Shown piece after piece: positions 55,852-63,933 of a DNA stretch of 64,000 nucleotides. Below the pieces are notes generated by a model. That model made no database searches, was not told where the DNA came from, and saw only the letters and a program-made list of their open reading frames with translations. The position numbers and the translations under genes are program-made. The stretch spans positions 1-64,000 of the forward strand of contig CAVQWS010000018.1 of assembly GCA_963717725.1 (NCBI GenBank), in the 5' to 3' direction. The stretch is from AC-32 sp963717725 (GTDB taxonomy: Bacteria > Actinomycetota > Thermoleophilia > Gaiellales > Gaiellaceae). The number at the start of each line of letters is the position of its first letter. Within the stretch, counting starts at the first letter, position 1.

Positions 55852-56107
55852 GCTGACCTCCGCTTCCTGTCGGGAGAGAGGGCGAGCCCCTCTTTGCACC
55901 AGAACCCGAGAGAAGTCAGAGATGCGCTACGGCTGACGCGAGATCTAACGCCTCACAAGTATCGCACAGATTGTGACGACTTACACGAATCTCGCTCGCT
56001 TCAGCGCCTGCCCACGAAGGCCATATCTCCGTCCTCCCATCCAGGGGTTCCTAATGGACGGAGCGAGTCTGTGACGCGGGTTGGTGTGACGAATTCGTGC
56101 CTGGTCG

Positions 56108-56722
56108 TCAGCCGAGCTCGAGGATGCTCTCGAGGCCCGTCGTCAACCCCGGCGGCAGCGCGGGCAGCTTCTCCAGCGCCAGCAGCACGCCCGGCACGTA
56201 CGCCTCGCGCGAAAACGCGTCGTGTCGGATCGTCAGCAGCTGGCCCTCGCCGCCGAGCAGCACCTCCTGGTGGGCGACCAGGCCCGGAAGCCGCACCGAG
56301 TGGATCGGCGGCTCGCCGGGAAGCAGCTCAGCGGTCGCCTTGGCCGTGCCCGACGGCGCGTCCTTCTTCGCCTCCGCGTGCAGCTCGACGATCTCCGCCC
56401 GCGGAAGGTATCTCGCCGCCTCGGCCGCGAGCCGCAGCATCAGGACCGCGCCGATCGCGAAGTTCGGCGCGACGAACAGCACCAGACCGCGCTCCGCGGC
56501 CAGCTCCCCCAGCGGCGCGGGATCCCAGCCGCTCGTGCCGACGACACAGGGCACGCCGGCCTCGAGCGCCGCCCGCACGTTCGCCTCGACGGCGTCGGGG
56601 CCGGTGAAGTCCACCATCGCCTCCGCCTCCGGCAGCTCGACGAGCTCGTGCCCGGCGGACTCCAGCGCCGGCGCCAGCACCGAGCCGACCTTGCCGCCGC
56701 GGCCGTTGAGCGTGATCTTCAC
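56108..56722 (-). CDS. dapB: 4-hydroxy-tetrahydrodipicolinate reductase, short form
   Basis: DapB reduces the DapA product with NAD(P)H. The nucleotide loop is NGRGGKVG, and the substrate loop has KKDAPSGTA. The usual HHxxKxDAPSG start reads LHAEAKKDAPSG, so one of two His is kept. Length is 204 against about 250, with a compact Rossmann domain. It overlaps the M16 peptidase gene by four bases (GTGA), matching the actinobacterial pnp-M16-dapB order. Confidence 0.88.
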   Translation of the reverse strand: MKITLNGRGGKVGSVLAPALESAGHELVELPEAEAMVDFTGPDAVEANVRAALEAGVPCVVGTSGWDPAPLGELAAERGLVLFVAPNFAIGAVLMLRLAAEAARYLPRAEIVELHAEAKKDAPSGTAKATAELLPGEPPIHSVRLPGLVAHQEVLLGGEGQLLTIRHDAFSREAYVPGVLLALEKLPALPPGLTTGLESILELG

Positions 56723-58011
56723 GCGGCGCGCGAGAGCCCGGGGTTCACGTGCTCGATCGCCTCGAGGAAGAGCTCCTCGCGCGGCCCGATCCCGGCGGCC
56801 GAGAGCTTCTCCGGCGCGAGCAGCACCTCGGCCAGCTCGGCCAGCGCGTCGGGCTCGACGGCGTCGATCTCGGCCATGATCCGGTCGATCGAGAGCAGCT
56901 CGGTGTCGGTGATCAGCGACTTGCCGAGCCGGCTCATGCGGTTCGAGGTCGACTCCATCGAGAGCAGGATCCGCCCCTTCAGGTTCTCCTTCGCCCGCTC
57001 GAGCTCGTCGGGCCGCACGTTGCCGCCGGCGATGTCGGCGATCTGCTCGCTCGCGATCTCGAGGCAGGCCGAGACGTTGTCCTCGCGCGTGCCGATGTAG
57101 ATGCCGATCTGGCCGGTGTCGGTGTACTGCGAGGCGAAGCTGTAGACCGCGTAGGCCATGCCGCGCTTCTCGCGGATCTCCTGGAAGAGCCGCGACGAGG
57201 CCGAGCCGCCGAGGATCCCGTCGAGCAGCGAGGCCGCGAAGCGGCGCCGGTCGGTGCGGGCGATCCCGGGGGCGGCGATGCAGACGTGGTACTGCTCGGT
57301 GTCCTTGCGCTGGAAGCGCAGGCTCGGAGGCGGCGGCTTGACCAGCGCCGGTCGCACCTTCGGGCCCTTGCGGACAGCGGCGCTCGCGCGGCGCTGCGCG
57401 CGCACGAGCGACCGCTCGAAGTCCTCGTGCTTCATGTTCCCGGCGGCGGCCACGACCACGTTGCCGGGCACGTACATCGAGCGGTGGTAGGCCGAGATCG
57501 AGCGGCGGGTGACGCTCGAGATCACCTCGGCGCGCCCGATCACCGGCCGGCCGAGCGGATGCGTGCCGAAGGTCGCCTCGGAGATCAGGTCGTGCACGAG
57601 CTCCTGCGGCTGGTCCTCGTACATCGCGATCTCCTCGAGCACGACCTCGCGCTCGGCGTCGAGCTCGGCAAAGGCTGGCGCAAAGACCATCTCGCCCATC
57701 ACGTCCAGCGCAACCTCGAGCTTTTCGTCGGGAACGCGCGCGTAGACGACGGTGTGCTCGCGGGAGGTGGCGGCATTCAGCTCGCCGCCGAGGCCGTCGA
57801 AGGTCTCAGCGATCTCCTGCGCGCTGTAGCTGGCCGTGCCCTTGAAGAGCAGGTGCTCGATGAAGTGCGAGATGCCCGCCTTCGCGTCGGTCTCGTCACG
57901 TGAGCCCGCGCCGATCCAGAAGCCGATCGCGACCGAGCGTACGTGCGCGAGGCGCTCCGAGATGACGCGCTCGCCCGAGTCCAGCTCCGTGAGCACGTAC
58001 TTCTGCTGCAC
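56719..58011 (-). CDS. M16 family zinc peptidase
   Basis: The inverted zinc motif HFIEHLLFKGT (HxxEH near residue 48) with the distal Glu in VVLEEIAMYEDQP is complete. The C-terminal half has SRLFQEIREKRGMAYAVYSF, the substrate-binding Arg/Tyr segment. Length is 430. Conserved beside pnp in Actinobacteria, it is thought to process small peptides or targeting sequences. It starts at a GTG, 41 bp from the divergent zincin gene. Confidence 0.93.
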   Translation of the reverse strand: MQQKYVLTELDSGERVISERLAHVRSVAIGFWIGAGSRDETDAKAGISHFIEHLLFKGTASYSAQEIAETFDGLGGELNAATSREHTVVYARVPDEKLEVALDVMGEMVFAPAFAELDAEREVVLEEIAMYEDQPQELVHDLISEATFGTHPLGRPVIGRAEVISSVTRRSISAYHRSMYVPGNVVVAAAGNMKHEDFERSLVRAQRRASAAVRKGPKVRPALVKPPPPSLRFQRKDTEQYHVCIAAPGIARTDRRRFAASLLDGILGGSASSRLFQEIREKRGMAYAVYSFASQYTDTGQIGIYIGTREDNVSACLEIASEQIADIAGGNVRPDELERAKENLKGRILLSMESTSNRMSRLGKSLITDTELLSIDRIMAEIDAVEPDALAELAEVLLAPEKLSAAGIGPREELFLEAIEHVNPGLSRAA

Positions 58012-58052
58012 GGGCAGATCGTACTCGCGCGCACCGCAGCTAGGCTCGTGGC

Positions 58053-58386
58053 GTGGAGTTCGAGGACTCGGTGGAGGCGGCGGTCGAGACGCTGCCGGAC
58101 GATCTGCGCGAGGCGATGTCGAACGTGGCGATCGTGGTCGAGGACGAGCCGCCGGCGGGCGAGCCGCTGCTCGGCCTCTACGAAGGAATCCCGCTCACCG
58201 CCCGCACGAGCTACTACGCCGGCGCGGCGCCGGACAAGATCTCGATCTACCGCGGCCCGCTCGAGCGGCTCTACGGCCACGATCCCCGAGCTGCTGCAGC
58301 GGCAGATCCGCCGCGTAGTACTGCACGAGATCGCACACCACTTCGGGATCAGCGACGAGCGGCTGGTCGAGCTCGACCGTTACTGA
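58053..58386 (+). CDS. Minimal zincin-like metallopeptidase (frameshifted)
   Basis: The protein matches the short zincin family (about 110-120 residues). The first part reads LPDDLREAMSNVAIVVEDEP, LGLYEGIPLT and KISIYRGPLERLYGHDP; the second part, in another frame, has LLQRQIRRVVLHEIAHHFG with the HExxH zinc motif, and SDERLVEL. The break is at a CCCC run (58284-58287) with one C too many. Starts at GTG 58053. A sequencing error is likely; otherwise the product lacks the active site. Confidence 0.75.
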
Positions 58387-59174
58387 GCGAGCGCCGCGTC
58401 GATCGCGGTCTTCATCTCTTCGGACGAAGGCTCGCGCCCCGGCGAGACCACGGTGAGCTTGCCGCCGCTCGGGCCGACGAGAACGGTCGGCGTGCCGGAG
58501 AGGCCGTCACGGGTGGCCTCGGAGTCGTACGTCTTCGCCTGGTCGGCCGCGGCGGAGCTCTTCGCCGCCGCCTGCAGGGCGGCCACGTTCACGCCCGGGA
58601 TGCTCTTCGCCGCGGAGGCGACCATGGTGTCGTCGAGCCAGCCGCCATCCTCCGGGCCCTGATTGAAATAGAGCAACTGCGCGAAGTTGAAGGCGCGGTT
58701 CTGCTTGCTCGCCGCGATCATGCCGAGCCGGCCACGCTGGGAGTCGACGCCGCTGCCGATGATTGCCACCGGCCGCGCGATCACCTTGAGCTTGCCGGCG
58801 CGCACGTACTGGTCGATCACCGAAGGCATCACGTTCGTCTCGAAGTCACGGCAGACCGGGCACTGGAGGTCGATGTACTCGACCATCGTGGCGGGCGCGC
58901 TCGCCTTGCCGAGGACGTCGCCCTGCTGCGGGATGCCGGCGAACTGCTTCGCGATCACGCCCGCGTCCGGGAGGACGGTGGCGTTCGTCGAGCCGCCCTT
59001 CGAATCGTTGCCGCCCAGCGCGACGACGGCCACCACGACGATCGCAATCACGACGATCGCCGCGAGCGCGCCGCCGAGCACGAGCGGCGAGGCCTTGCGC
59101 CCTCCGGTGCTCCGGGTCGGTGGCCGCTGGACGGCCTGCTGCCGCTGACGCCGTGCTTGCTTGCCGCTGGTCAT
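58380..59174 (-). CDS. DsbA-like thiol-disulfide oxidoreductase, membrane-anchored
   Basis: The 264-residue protein has a basic cytosolic head, one membrane helix (about 31-53, LVLGGALAAIVVIAIVVVAV) and a thioredoxin-fold DSBA domain outside. The active site is CPVC (DLQCPVCRDFE near 105), and the cis-Pro is in GLSGTPTVLVG. It should introduce disulfides into exported proteins and be re-oxidised by the DsbB-like protein encoded immediately downstream with a four-base overlap. Confidence 0.88.
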   Translation of the reverse strand: MTSGKQARRQRQQAVQRPPTRSTGGRKASPLVLGGALAAIVVIAIVVVAVVALGGNDSKGGSTNATVLPDAGVIAKQFAGIPQQGDVLGKASAPATMVEYIDLQCPVCRDFETNVMPSVIDQYVRAGKLKVIARPVAIIGSGVDSQRGRLGMIAASKQNRAFNFAQLLYFNQGPEDGGWLDDTMVASAAKSIPGVNVAALQAAAKSSAAADQAKTYDSEATRDGLSGTPTVLVGPSGGKLTVVSPGREPSSEEMKTAIDAALAQ

Positions 59175-59737
59175 GGCTCGCTAACGCTACCCAGAGACGG
59201 CGCGGGCAAGGCAGAGAGGAGCAGGAAGGCGAAGCAGAGCGCGAAGCCGGTCAGCGCGAGCACTGGGATCGTCACGTAGCCGAACTCCTCGATCCACTTC
59301 GTCGCGCAGCCGCCCGGCGCCGAGATCAGGCACGCCTTCGCCTGCTCGACGACGCCGTTCTCGACCAGCAGGTGGTACACCGAGACACCCGCGCCGACAA
59401 GCGGCAGGGGCAGCAGGTAGCGCGCCACCCGGCGGTCGTTGGCGAGCGCCGCCAGGAGCGTGATGATCGAGAGCGGGTACATGCAGATTCGCTGGTACCA
59501 GCAGAGCTCGCACGGGATGAAGCCCGCGATCTCGGAGAAGAAGAGGCTGCCGCCAGTCGCGATCGAGGAGACGAGGAAGACGCACCACAGCTCGTAGCCC
59601 TCGAGCGTCCACCGCAGCCAGTCGCCCGGCCGGCGCCACCCGACGAGCCACGCCACGCCCACGAGGAGCAGCAGCACCGCGAGCACCTGCCCGGCGACGC
59701 CCAGCGACGCGAGGATGACGATCACGTCGTGCGTCAT
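59171..59737 (-). CDS. DsbB/BdbC-like quinone-linked disulfide oxidoreductase
   Basis: The 188-residue membrane protein has five hydrophobic segments. The first Cys pair is CELC in IPCELCWYQRICMYPL, and the second pair is in ACLISAPGGCATKWIEEFG. This is the DsbB/BdbC family, which passes electrons from DsbA to quinone. It pairs with the preceding DsbA-like gene and overlaps the following membrane protein gene by four bases. Confidence 0.9.
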   Translation of the reverse strand: MTHDVIVILASLGVAGQVLAVLLLLVGVAWLVGWRRPGDWLRWTLEGYELWCVFLVSSIATGGSLFFSEIAGFIPCELCWYQRICMYPLSIITLLAALANDRRVARYLLPLPLVGAGVSVYHLLVENGVVEQAKACLISAPGGCATKWIEEFGYVTIPVLALTGFALCFAFLLLSALPAPSLGSVSEP

Positions 59738-60228
59738 CGCGGCTTCTCGAAGACGCGGCTCGCCTTGTAGTCGACCAGGATCCGCGCCTGCCGCTTGCGC
59801 TCGAGAACGGTGAGCCGCGTGAAGCCCACCACCGACATCACGGCGAGCCCCGCGAGGATCCCGGCCAGGAAGGCTGCGAGCGGGGGCTGCAGCACGAGCG
59901 CGATCGCAGTCAGCGCGGTCAGGCCGATCGTGCTCGGATACGCGGCCTCGGCCAGGCCGTGCCAGCGTCCTTGCATCCGAGCGGCCTCCGGTGCCGGCTC
60001 GGGATTCGCGAACTTCGCCCTCGACCGTGCCGGCCGGCCGCCGCCGTAGACCGAGAGCAGAACGATCGCGGCGCCGAATGCGACCAGTCCGAGCGCCGGC
60101 CCGAAGTCGACGCCACGGGCGACGGCAGCGCCGGTGCCCGCCACCGCGAGCAACCCACGCAGGGCAGCGATCAGGAGCGCCTGCTCTCTCGCCTCGACGA
60201 GGGCCGGCGCTCCTGCTCGCGTTTCCAC
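59734..60228 (-). CDS. Membrane protein of unknown function
   Basis: Starting at GTG 60228, one base after the pnp stop, it is a 164-residue protein with about four helices, including LIAALRGLLAVAGTG, LGLVAFGAAIVLLSVYGG and a longer hydrophobic hairpin near 105-145. No family is recognised. It is likely co-transcribed with pnp and dsbB. Confidence 0.6.
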   Translation of the reverse strand: METRAGAPALVEAREQALLIAALRGLLAVAGTGAAVARGVDFGPALGLVAFGAAIVLLSVYGGGRPARSRAKFANPEPAPEAARMQGRWHGLAEAAYPSTIGLTALTAIALVLQPPLAAFLAGILAGLAVMSVVGFTRLTVLERKRQARILVDYKASRVFEKPR

Positions 60229-60229
60229 C

Positions 60230-62728
60230 TCAGCGGTCGCGACCGCCGCCACGGCCACGGCCGCCGCCGCGACCTCCGCGGCCACGGTCGCCGTCGCGGC
60301 GCGGCGGACGCTCCTCACGCTCGCGCGGAGGCGCGTCCTTCGCCCGCTCGATCAGCTCCTCGGGCTGGACGAGGTTGCCGTTCTCGTGCTTGGCGACGAG
60401 TTTCAGGCCGATCCGGCCACGGTCCTTGTCCACCTCCTGGACGATCACGTCGAGCGTGTCGCCACGCGCGATCACGTCCTCGATGTGGGCAACGCGCCCG
60501 GGGCCGACGTTGGAGACGTGGAGCAGGCCGTCGGTGCCCTTCTTCAGCTCGACGAAGGCGCCGAACTCCGTCGTCTTGACCACGCGGCCGGTGTAGGTGT
60601 CCCCCACCTCCGGCTCCTTCGTGATCGACTCGACCGCGGCGATCGCGGCATTGGCCTTCTCGCCGTCGGTCGCGTAGATCAGGATCGTGCCGTCCTCCTC
60701 GATGTCGATCTGGACCTCGTAGTCGGCCTCGAGCGAGCGGATCGTCTCGCCGCCCTTGCCGATCACCATCCCGATCTTCTCGGGGTCGATCTTGACCGTC
60801 GAGATCCGCGGTGCATGCTCCGGGAGCTCCGTCCGGCTCTCGGGGATCGTCTCGGCCATCCGGTCGAGGATGAACTCGCGGGCCTGCTTCGCCTGGGCGA
60901 GCGCGTTCCGCATGATCTCCTGCGTGACGCCGGTGATCTTGATGTCCATCTGCAGGGCGGTGATGCCGTCACGCGAGCCGGCGACCTTGAAGTCCATGTC
61001 ACCGAGGTGGTCCTCGGCGCCCTGGATGTCGGTCAGGATCACGTAGTCGTCGCCCTCCTTGACGAGGCCCATCGCGATCCCGCCCACGGGTGCCTTGATC
61101 GGCACGCCCGCGTCCTGGAGCGCGAGGGTCGAGCCGCAGACCGAGCCCATCGAGGACGATCCGTTCGACTCCAGCGTCTCGGAGACGATCCGGATCGTGT
61201 ACGGGAAGTCCTCGAGCGACGGGATCATCGGCTCGAGCGCCCGCTGCGCGAGCGCGCCGTGGCCGATGTCGCGCCGCTTCGGGCCGCGCATGAAGCCCGT
61301 CTCCCCGACCGAGTAGGGCGGGAAGTTGTAGTGGTGCATGTAGCGCCGGTCGGTCTCCAGGGAGAGGTCGTCGATGCGCTGCCCCTCCTTGGCCGTGCCC
61401 AGCGTCAGCAGCGAGAGGATCTGCGTCTGGCCGCGGGTGAAGAGCGCCGAGCCGTGCGTGCGCGGGCTGACGCCCACCTCGCACGTGATCGCGCGGATCT
61501 CCTCCGGCTCGCGGCCGTCCGGGCGCCGCTTGTCGACGGCGATCTTGCGCCGGACGAGCTCTTTGTAGATCGACTCGGCGGCCTTCTTGATCTGCTGCCG
61601 GGTGATCGAGTCCTTGACCACCGGCGAGTCCTCGTCCGACGCGGGCGCGCCGGCCGGGAACGGCAGCTGGATCTCCTCTTCGATCCGGTCGAAGAGCAGG
61701 CTGCGCTTGGCCGACTTGAGCTCCTTCGAGTCCTGCTCGGCCTCGGTCAGCGCCTTCAGCTCGTCCTCGAACTGGTCTCGCACCGGGGCCAGCACGGCCT
61801 CGAGGCGCTGCCGCTCCAGGATCAGCGCGAGGCTCGAGCGCACCTGGATCTGGCGCCTGATGTCGTCCTCGGTCGAGTCCATCGAAAGCTGCGGCGAGAG
61901 CTCCGTGACGAGCTCCTCGACGGCCGTTCCGGCCTCGCGCAGACCTTCGGCGCCGATCCGCTCCTGGATCCGAGGGGCGTGCTCGCGCTCCAGCTCCTCG
62001 GTCAGCTCGGGATCGAGCCACTTCTCCTTGCCGACCTGGCGGCGCAAATCCTCCTGCGCCTCGCAGATCTTCACGATCTCGCGGTGCGCGAGCTCGAACG
62101 CCTCGAGCATCGTCGCCTCGGGCACCTCGTCGGCGCCGGCCTCGATCATCGTCAGCGCGTCCTTGCTGCCGACGACGACCAGGTCGAGCGTGCTCTCCTC
62201 CTCCAGCGACGGCAGCGGCGGGTTGACGACGAACTCGCCGTCGATCCGGCCGATGCGGACGGCCCCGACCGGGCCCATGAAGGGCAGCGGCGAGACCATC
62301 AACGCCGCGGAGGCGCCGTTGATGCAGAGGATGTCGTGGGCGGTGACGAGGTCGGCCGACAGGGTCGTGCAGACCACGTGCACCTCGTTCTTGTAGCCCT
62401 TCGGCCAGAGCGGCCGGATCGGGCGGTCGATCATGCGCGCGGTCAGGATCGCGCGCTCGCTGGCGCGGCCCTCGCGCTTGAAGAAGCCGCCGGGGATCTT
62501 CCCGGCCGCGTACATCCGCTCCTCGACGTCGACGGTCAGCGGGAAGAAGTCGGCGCCCTCGCGGGCCTCCATCCGTCCCGTCGCGGCCGCGAGCACCATC
62601 GTCTCGCCCGAGCGGACGACGACGGCGCCGTCGGCCTGCTTGGCCATCTTGCCGGATTCGAAGGTCAGCTCCTGGTCGCCGACGGTGACGGACACCGTCG
62701 CGACGCGGGGCTCAGTCGTTGTTGCCAT
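60230..62728 (-). CDS. pnp: Polynucleotide phosphorylase
   Basis: PNPase degrades RNA 3' to 5' with phosphate. The 832-residue protein has two RNase PH domains (first with GGFFKREGR, second with FPPYSVGETGFMRGPKRRDIGHG), a KH domain (IGMVIGKGGETIRSLEADY) and an S1 domain (VGDTYTGRVVKTTEFGAFVEL). It ends in a long Arg/Gly tail of about 45 residues, which could bind RNA or partners. GGAGG lies six bases before the ATG and is part of a hairpin (62735-62760). Confidence 0.96.
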   Translation of the reverse strand: MATTTEPRVATVSVTVGDQELTFESGKMAKQADGAVVVRSGETMVLAAATGRMEAREGADFFPLTVDVEERMYAAGKIPGGFFKREGRASERAILTARMIDRPIRPLWPKGYKNEVHVVCTTLSADLVTAHDILCINGASAALMVSPLPFMGPVGAVRIGRIDGEFVVNPPLPSLEEESTLDLVVVGSKDALTMIEAGADEVPEATMLEAFELAHREIVKICEAQEDLRRQVGKEKWLDPELTEELEREHAPRIQERIGAEGLREAGTAVEELVTELSPQLSMDSTEDDIRRQIQVRSSLALILERQRLEAVLAPVRDQFEDELKALTEAEQDSKELKSAKRSLLFDRIEEEIQLPFPAGAPASDEDSPVVKDSITRQQIKKAAESIYKELVRRKIAVDKRRPDGREPEEIRAITCEVGVSPRTHGSALFTRGQTQILSLLTLGTAKEGQRIDDLSLETDRRYMHHYNFPPYSVGETGFMRGPKRRDIGHGALAQRALEPMIPSLEDFPYTIRIVSETLESNGSSSMGSVCGSTLALQDAGVPIKAPVGGIAMGLVKEGDDYVILTDIQGAEDHLGDMDFKVAGSRDGITALQMDIKITGVTQEIMRNALAQAKQAREFILDRMAETIPESRTELPEHAPRISTVKIDPEKIGMVIGKGGETIRSLEADYEVQIDIEEDGTILIYATDGEKANAAIAAVESITKEPEVGDTYTGRVVKTTEFGAFVELKKGTDGLLHVSNVGPGRVAHIEDVIARGDTLDVIVQEVDKDRGRIGLKLVAKHENGNLVQPEELIERAKDAPPREREERPPRRDGDRGRGGRGGGRGRGGGRDR

Positions 62729-62734
62729 GTGGTT

Positions 62735-62806
62735 CCTCCACTTCTTGGGGAGAGTGGAGGTTTGAGTCAGCTCCGGCTCACGGCCGAGGCTCGCTCAAAC
62801 TTCCAC
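62735..62806 (-). promoter_or_regulatory. Candidate RNA switch in the rpsO-pnp leader
   Basis: In the minus-strand RNA, CCUCCACU (62753-62760) pairs perfectly with AGUGGAGG (62735-62742); the latter contains the pnp Shine-Dalgarno GGAGG (62735-62739). The same CCUCCAC, with CUCAAA before it (62754-62766), can instead pair with GUGGAAGUUUGAG (62794-62806), 12 of 13 bases, which would free the ribosome site. The two structures exclude each other. PNPase autocontrol through a leader hairpin cut by RNase III is known in E. coli; here the alternative pairing is my inference. Confidence 0.6.
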
Positions 62807-62838
62807 CCTCCGGCGGTTGGTTGTGGTTCCTGGTCGGC

Positions 62839-63108
62839 CTACCTCCTCAGGCCGAGCTCCTGGATGAGGGCGCGGTAGCCCTCGAGGTTGCGCTTCTGCA
62901 GGTACTGCAGGAGCCGGCGCCGGCGACCGACGAGCTTGAGCAGGCCGCGGCGCGAGTAGTGGTCTTTCGGGTGCGTGCGCAGGTGCTCGGTCAACTCGTT
63001 GATGCGGGCGGTGAGGAGCGCGATCTGCACGTCAGCGGAGCCAGTGTCCTGGTCGTTGCTGCCGTGCTTGCCGACGATTTCCTGTTTCGCTTCCTTGGTC
63101 AGGGTCAA
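62839..63108 (-). CDS. rpsO: 30S ribosomal protein S15
   Basis: S15 binds 16S rRNA early in 30S assembly. The 89-residue protein has the family pattern: GSNDQDTGSADVQIALLTAR, INELTEHLRTHPKDHYSRRG, and LLKLVGRRRRLLQYLQK. It lies 110 bp before pnp, as in most bacteria. Confidence 0.97.
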   Translation of the reverse strand: MTLTKEAKQEIVGKHGSNDQDTGSADVQIALLTARINELTEHLRTHPKDHYSRRGLLKLVGRRRRLLQYLQKRNLEGYRALIQELGLRR

Positions 63109-63229
63109 CTTGTCCTCCTTCTACAGCGACTCCGCAATCCAAGCCCGCCGCGAGGAAGCACACGCAAACGGCCGAGACTGCGGTCTCGCGGAAGGGTAGC
63201 AACCGGCGGGAAACCGCATGGAGAGACGG

Positions 63230-63267
63230 CATCGCCCCCAGCCCAATCAGGAAAGCCGGGGGCGATG
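63230..63267. terminator. Hairpin terminator before rpsO region
   Basis: CATCGCCCCC (63230-63239) and GGGGGCGATG (63258-63267) form a perfect 10-bp stem with an 18-base loop. It lies 17 bp after the stop of the minus-strand gene at 63285 and ends its transcript before the rpsO promoter. No T tract is present. Confidence 0.6.
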
Positions 63268-63284
63268 GTTGCCCGTTGGGGCAG

Positions 63285-63713
63285 CTACGAGGTGCGGACG
63301 CGAGGGGCTTCTCGGCCACGCCGGTTGCCGACGATCGCGCCGCCGGCCAGCAGGACGAGCCCGAGCATCGCAACCGCGCCGATCCCGAAGGCTCCCCACG
63401 CGAACCCTTGCGTGGAGACGTGAGTCTGGGCCGCGGCGCTCCACTTGCCGAGGCCGTACTGCTTGTTCAGGGCCTCGCTGCGAAGCGTCAGCGCCCGGTA
63501 CTCGACGGGCGACAGGCCTTCGGGCACGCCCTGCCAGGCACCGAGCCGGTACCGCTCGTTCAGGCCCGCGCTCCGGGCCATCAGCGCCCGGTACTCCGCC
63601 TGCGACATCCCGGACGGCTTCGACGTCGCCGCCTGCGCGATCCCTCCTGCGGCCGCCAGGACGACGAGCGCCGCGAGAACCGTCGCGATCTTCTGGCTGG
63701 TGATGGTGATCAT
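63285..63713 (-). CDS. Exported protein with two tandem 31-residue repeats
   Basis: ATG 63713 lies four bases behind GGAGG. The 142-residue product has a signal peptide, then two repeats of about 31 residues: GMSQAEYRALMARSAGLNER and GLSPVEYRALTLRSEALNKQ, each followed by Tyr-x-Leu-Gly-x-Trp. A C-terminal helix (AFGIGAVAMLGLVLLAGGAIVG) with basic end anchors it to the membrane. Function is unknown. Confidence 0.7.
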   Translation of the reverse strand: MITITSQKIATVLAALVVLAAAGGIAQAATSKPSGMSQAEYRALMARSAGLNERYRLGAWQGVPEGLSPVEYRALTLRSEALNKQYGLGKWSAAAQTHVSTQGFAWGAFGIGAVAMLGLVLLAGGAIVGNRRGREAPRVRTS

Positions 63714-63793
63714 GTCTCCTCCGTTTCTCGGCGGCCGCCTCATGCGGCCTTTGCAGACAGGACCACGACCCGCTAAAAGAATCCTTCCGGGGA

Positions 63794-63812
63794 CCTAAAG
63801 GGCCCCTAAAGG
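63794..63812. promoter_or_regulatory. Direct repeat CCTAAAGG, 11-bp period
   Basis: CCTAAAGG occurs at 63794-63801 and at 63805-63812, one helical turn apart, upstream of the repeat-protein gene. This is compatible with a tandem binding site of a regulator. No promoter boxes were assigned. Confidence 0.35.
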
Positions 63813-63933
63813 AGGCGGACACGGGCATCGAGCGCCCACCCGTTGCAGCCAGGCACGCGACCAGAAGCAAGGCCGCAACCGCCAGCGTTCCGCGCTTCAT
63901 CCTCGTGGCGCGTTAGCAGCGGTCAGGATTCGG

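Noticed and set aside
60134..62878. 914-codon antisense frame over pnp
   Set aside because: Mirror of a GC-rich gene; no domain or ribosome site.
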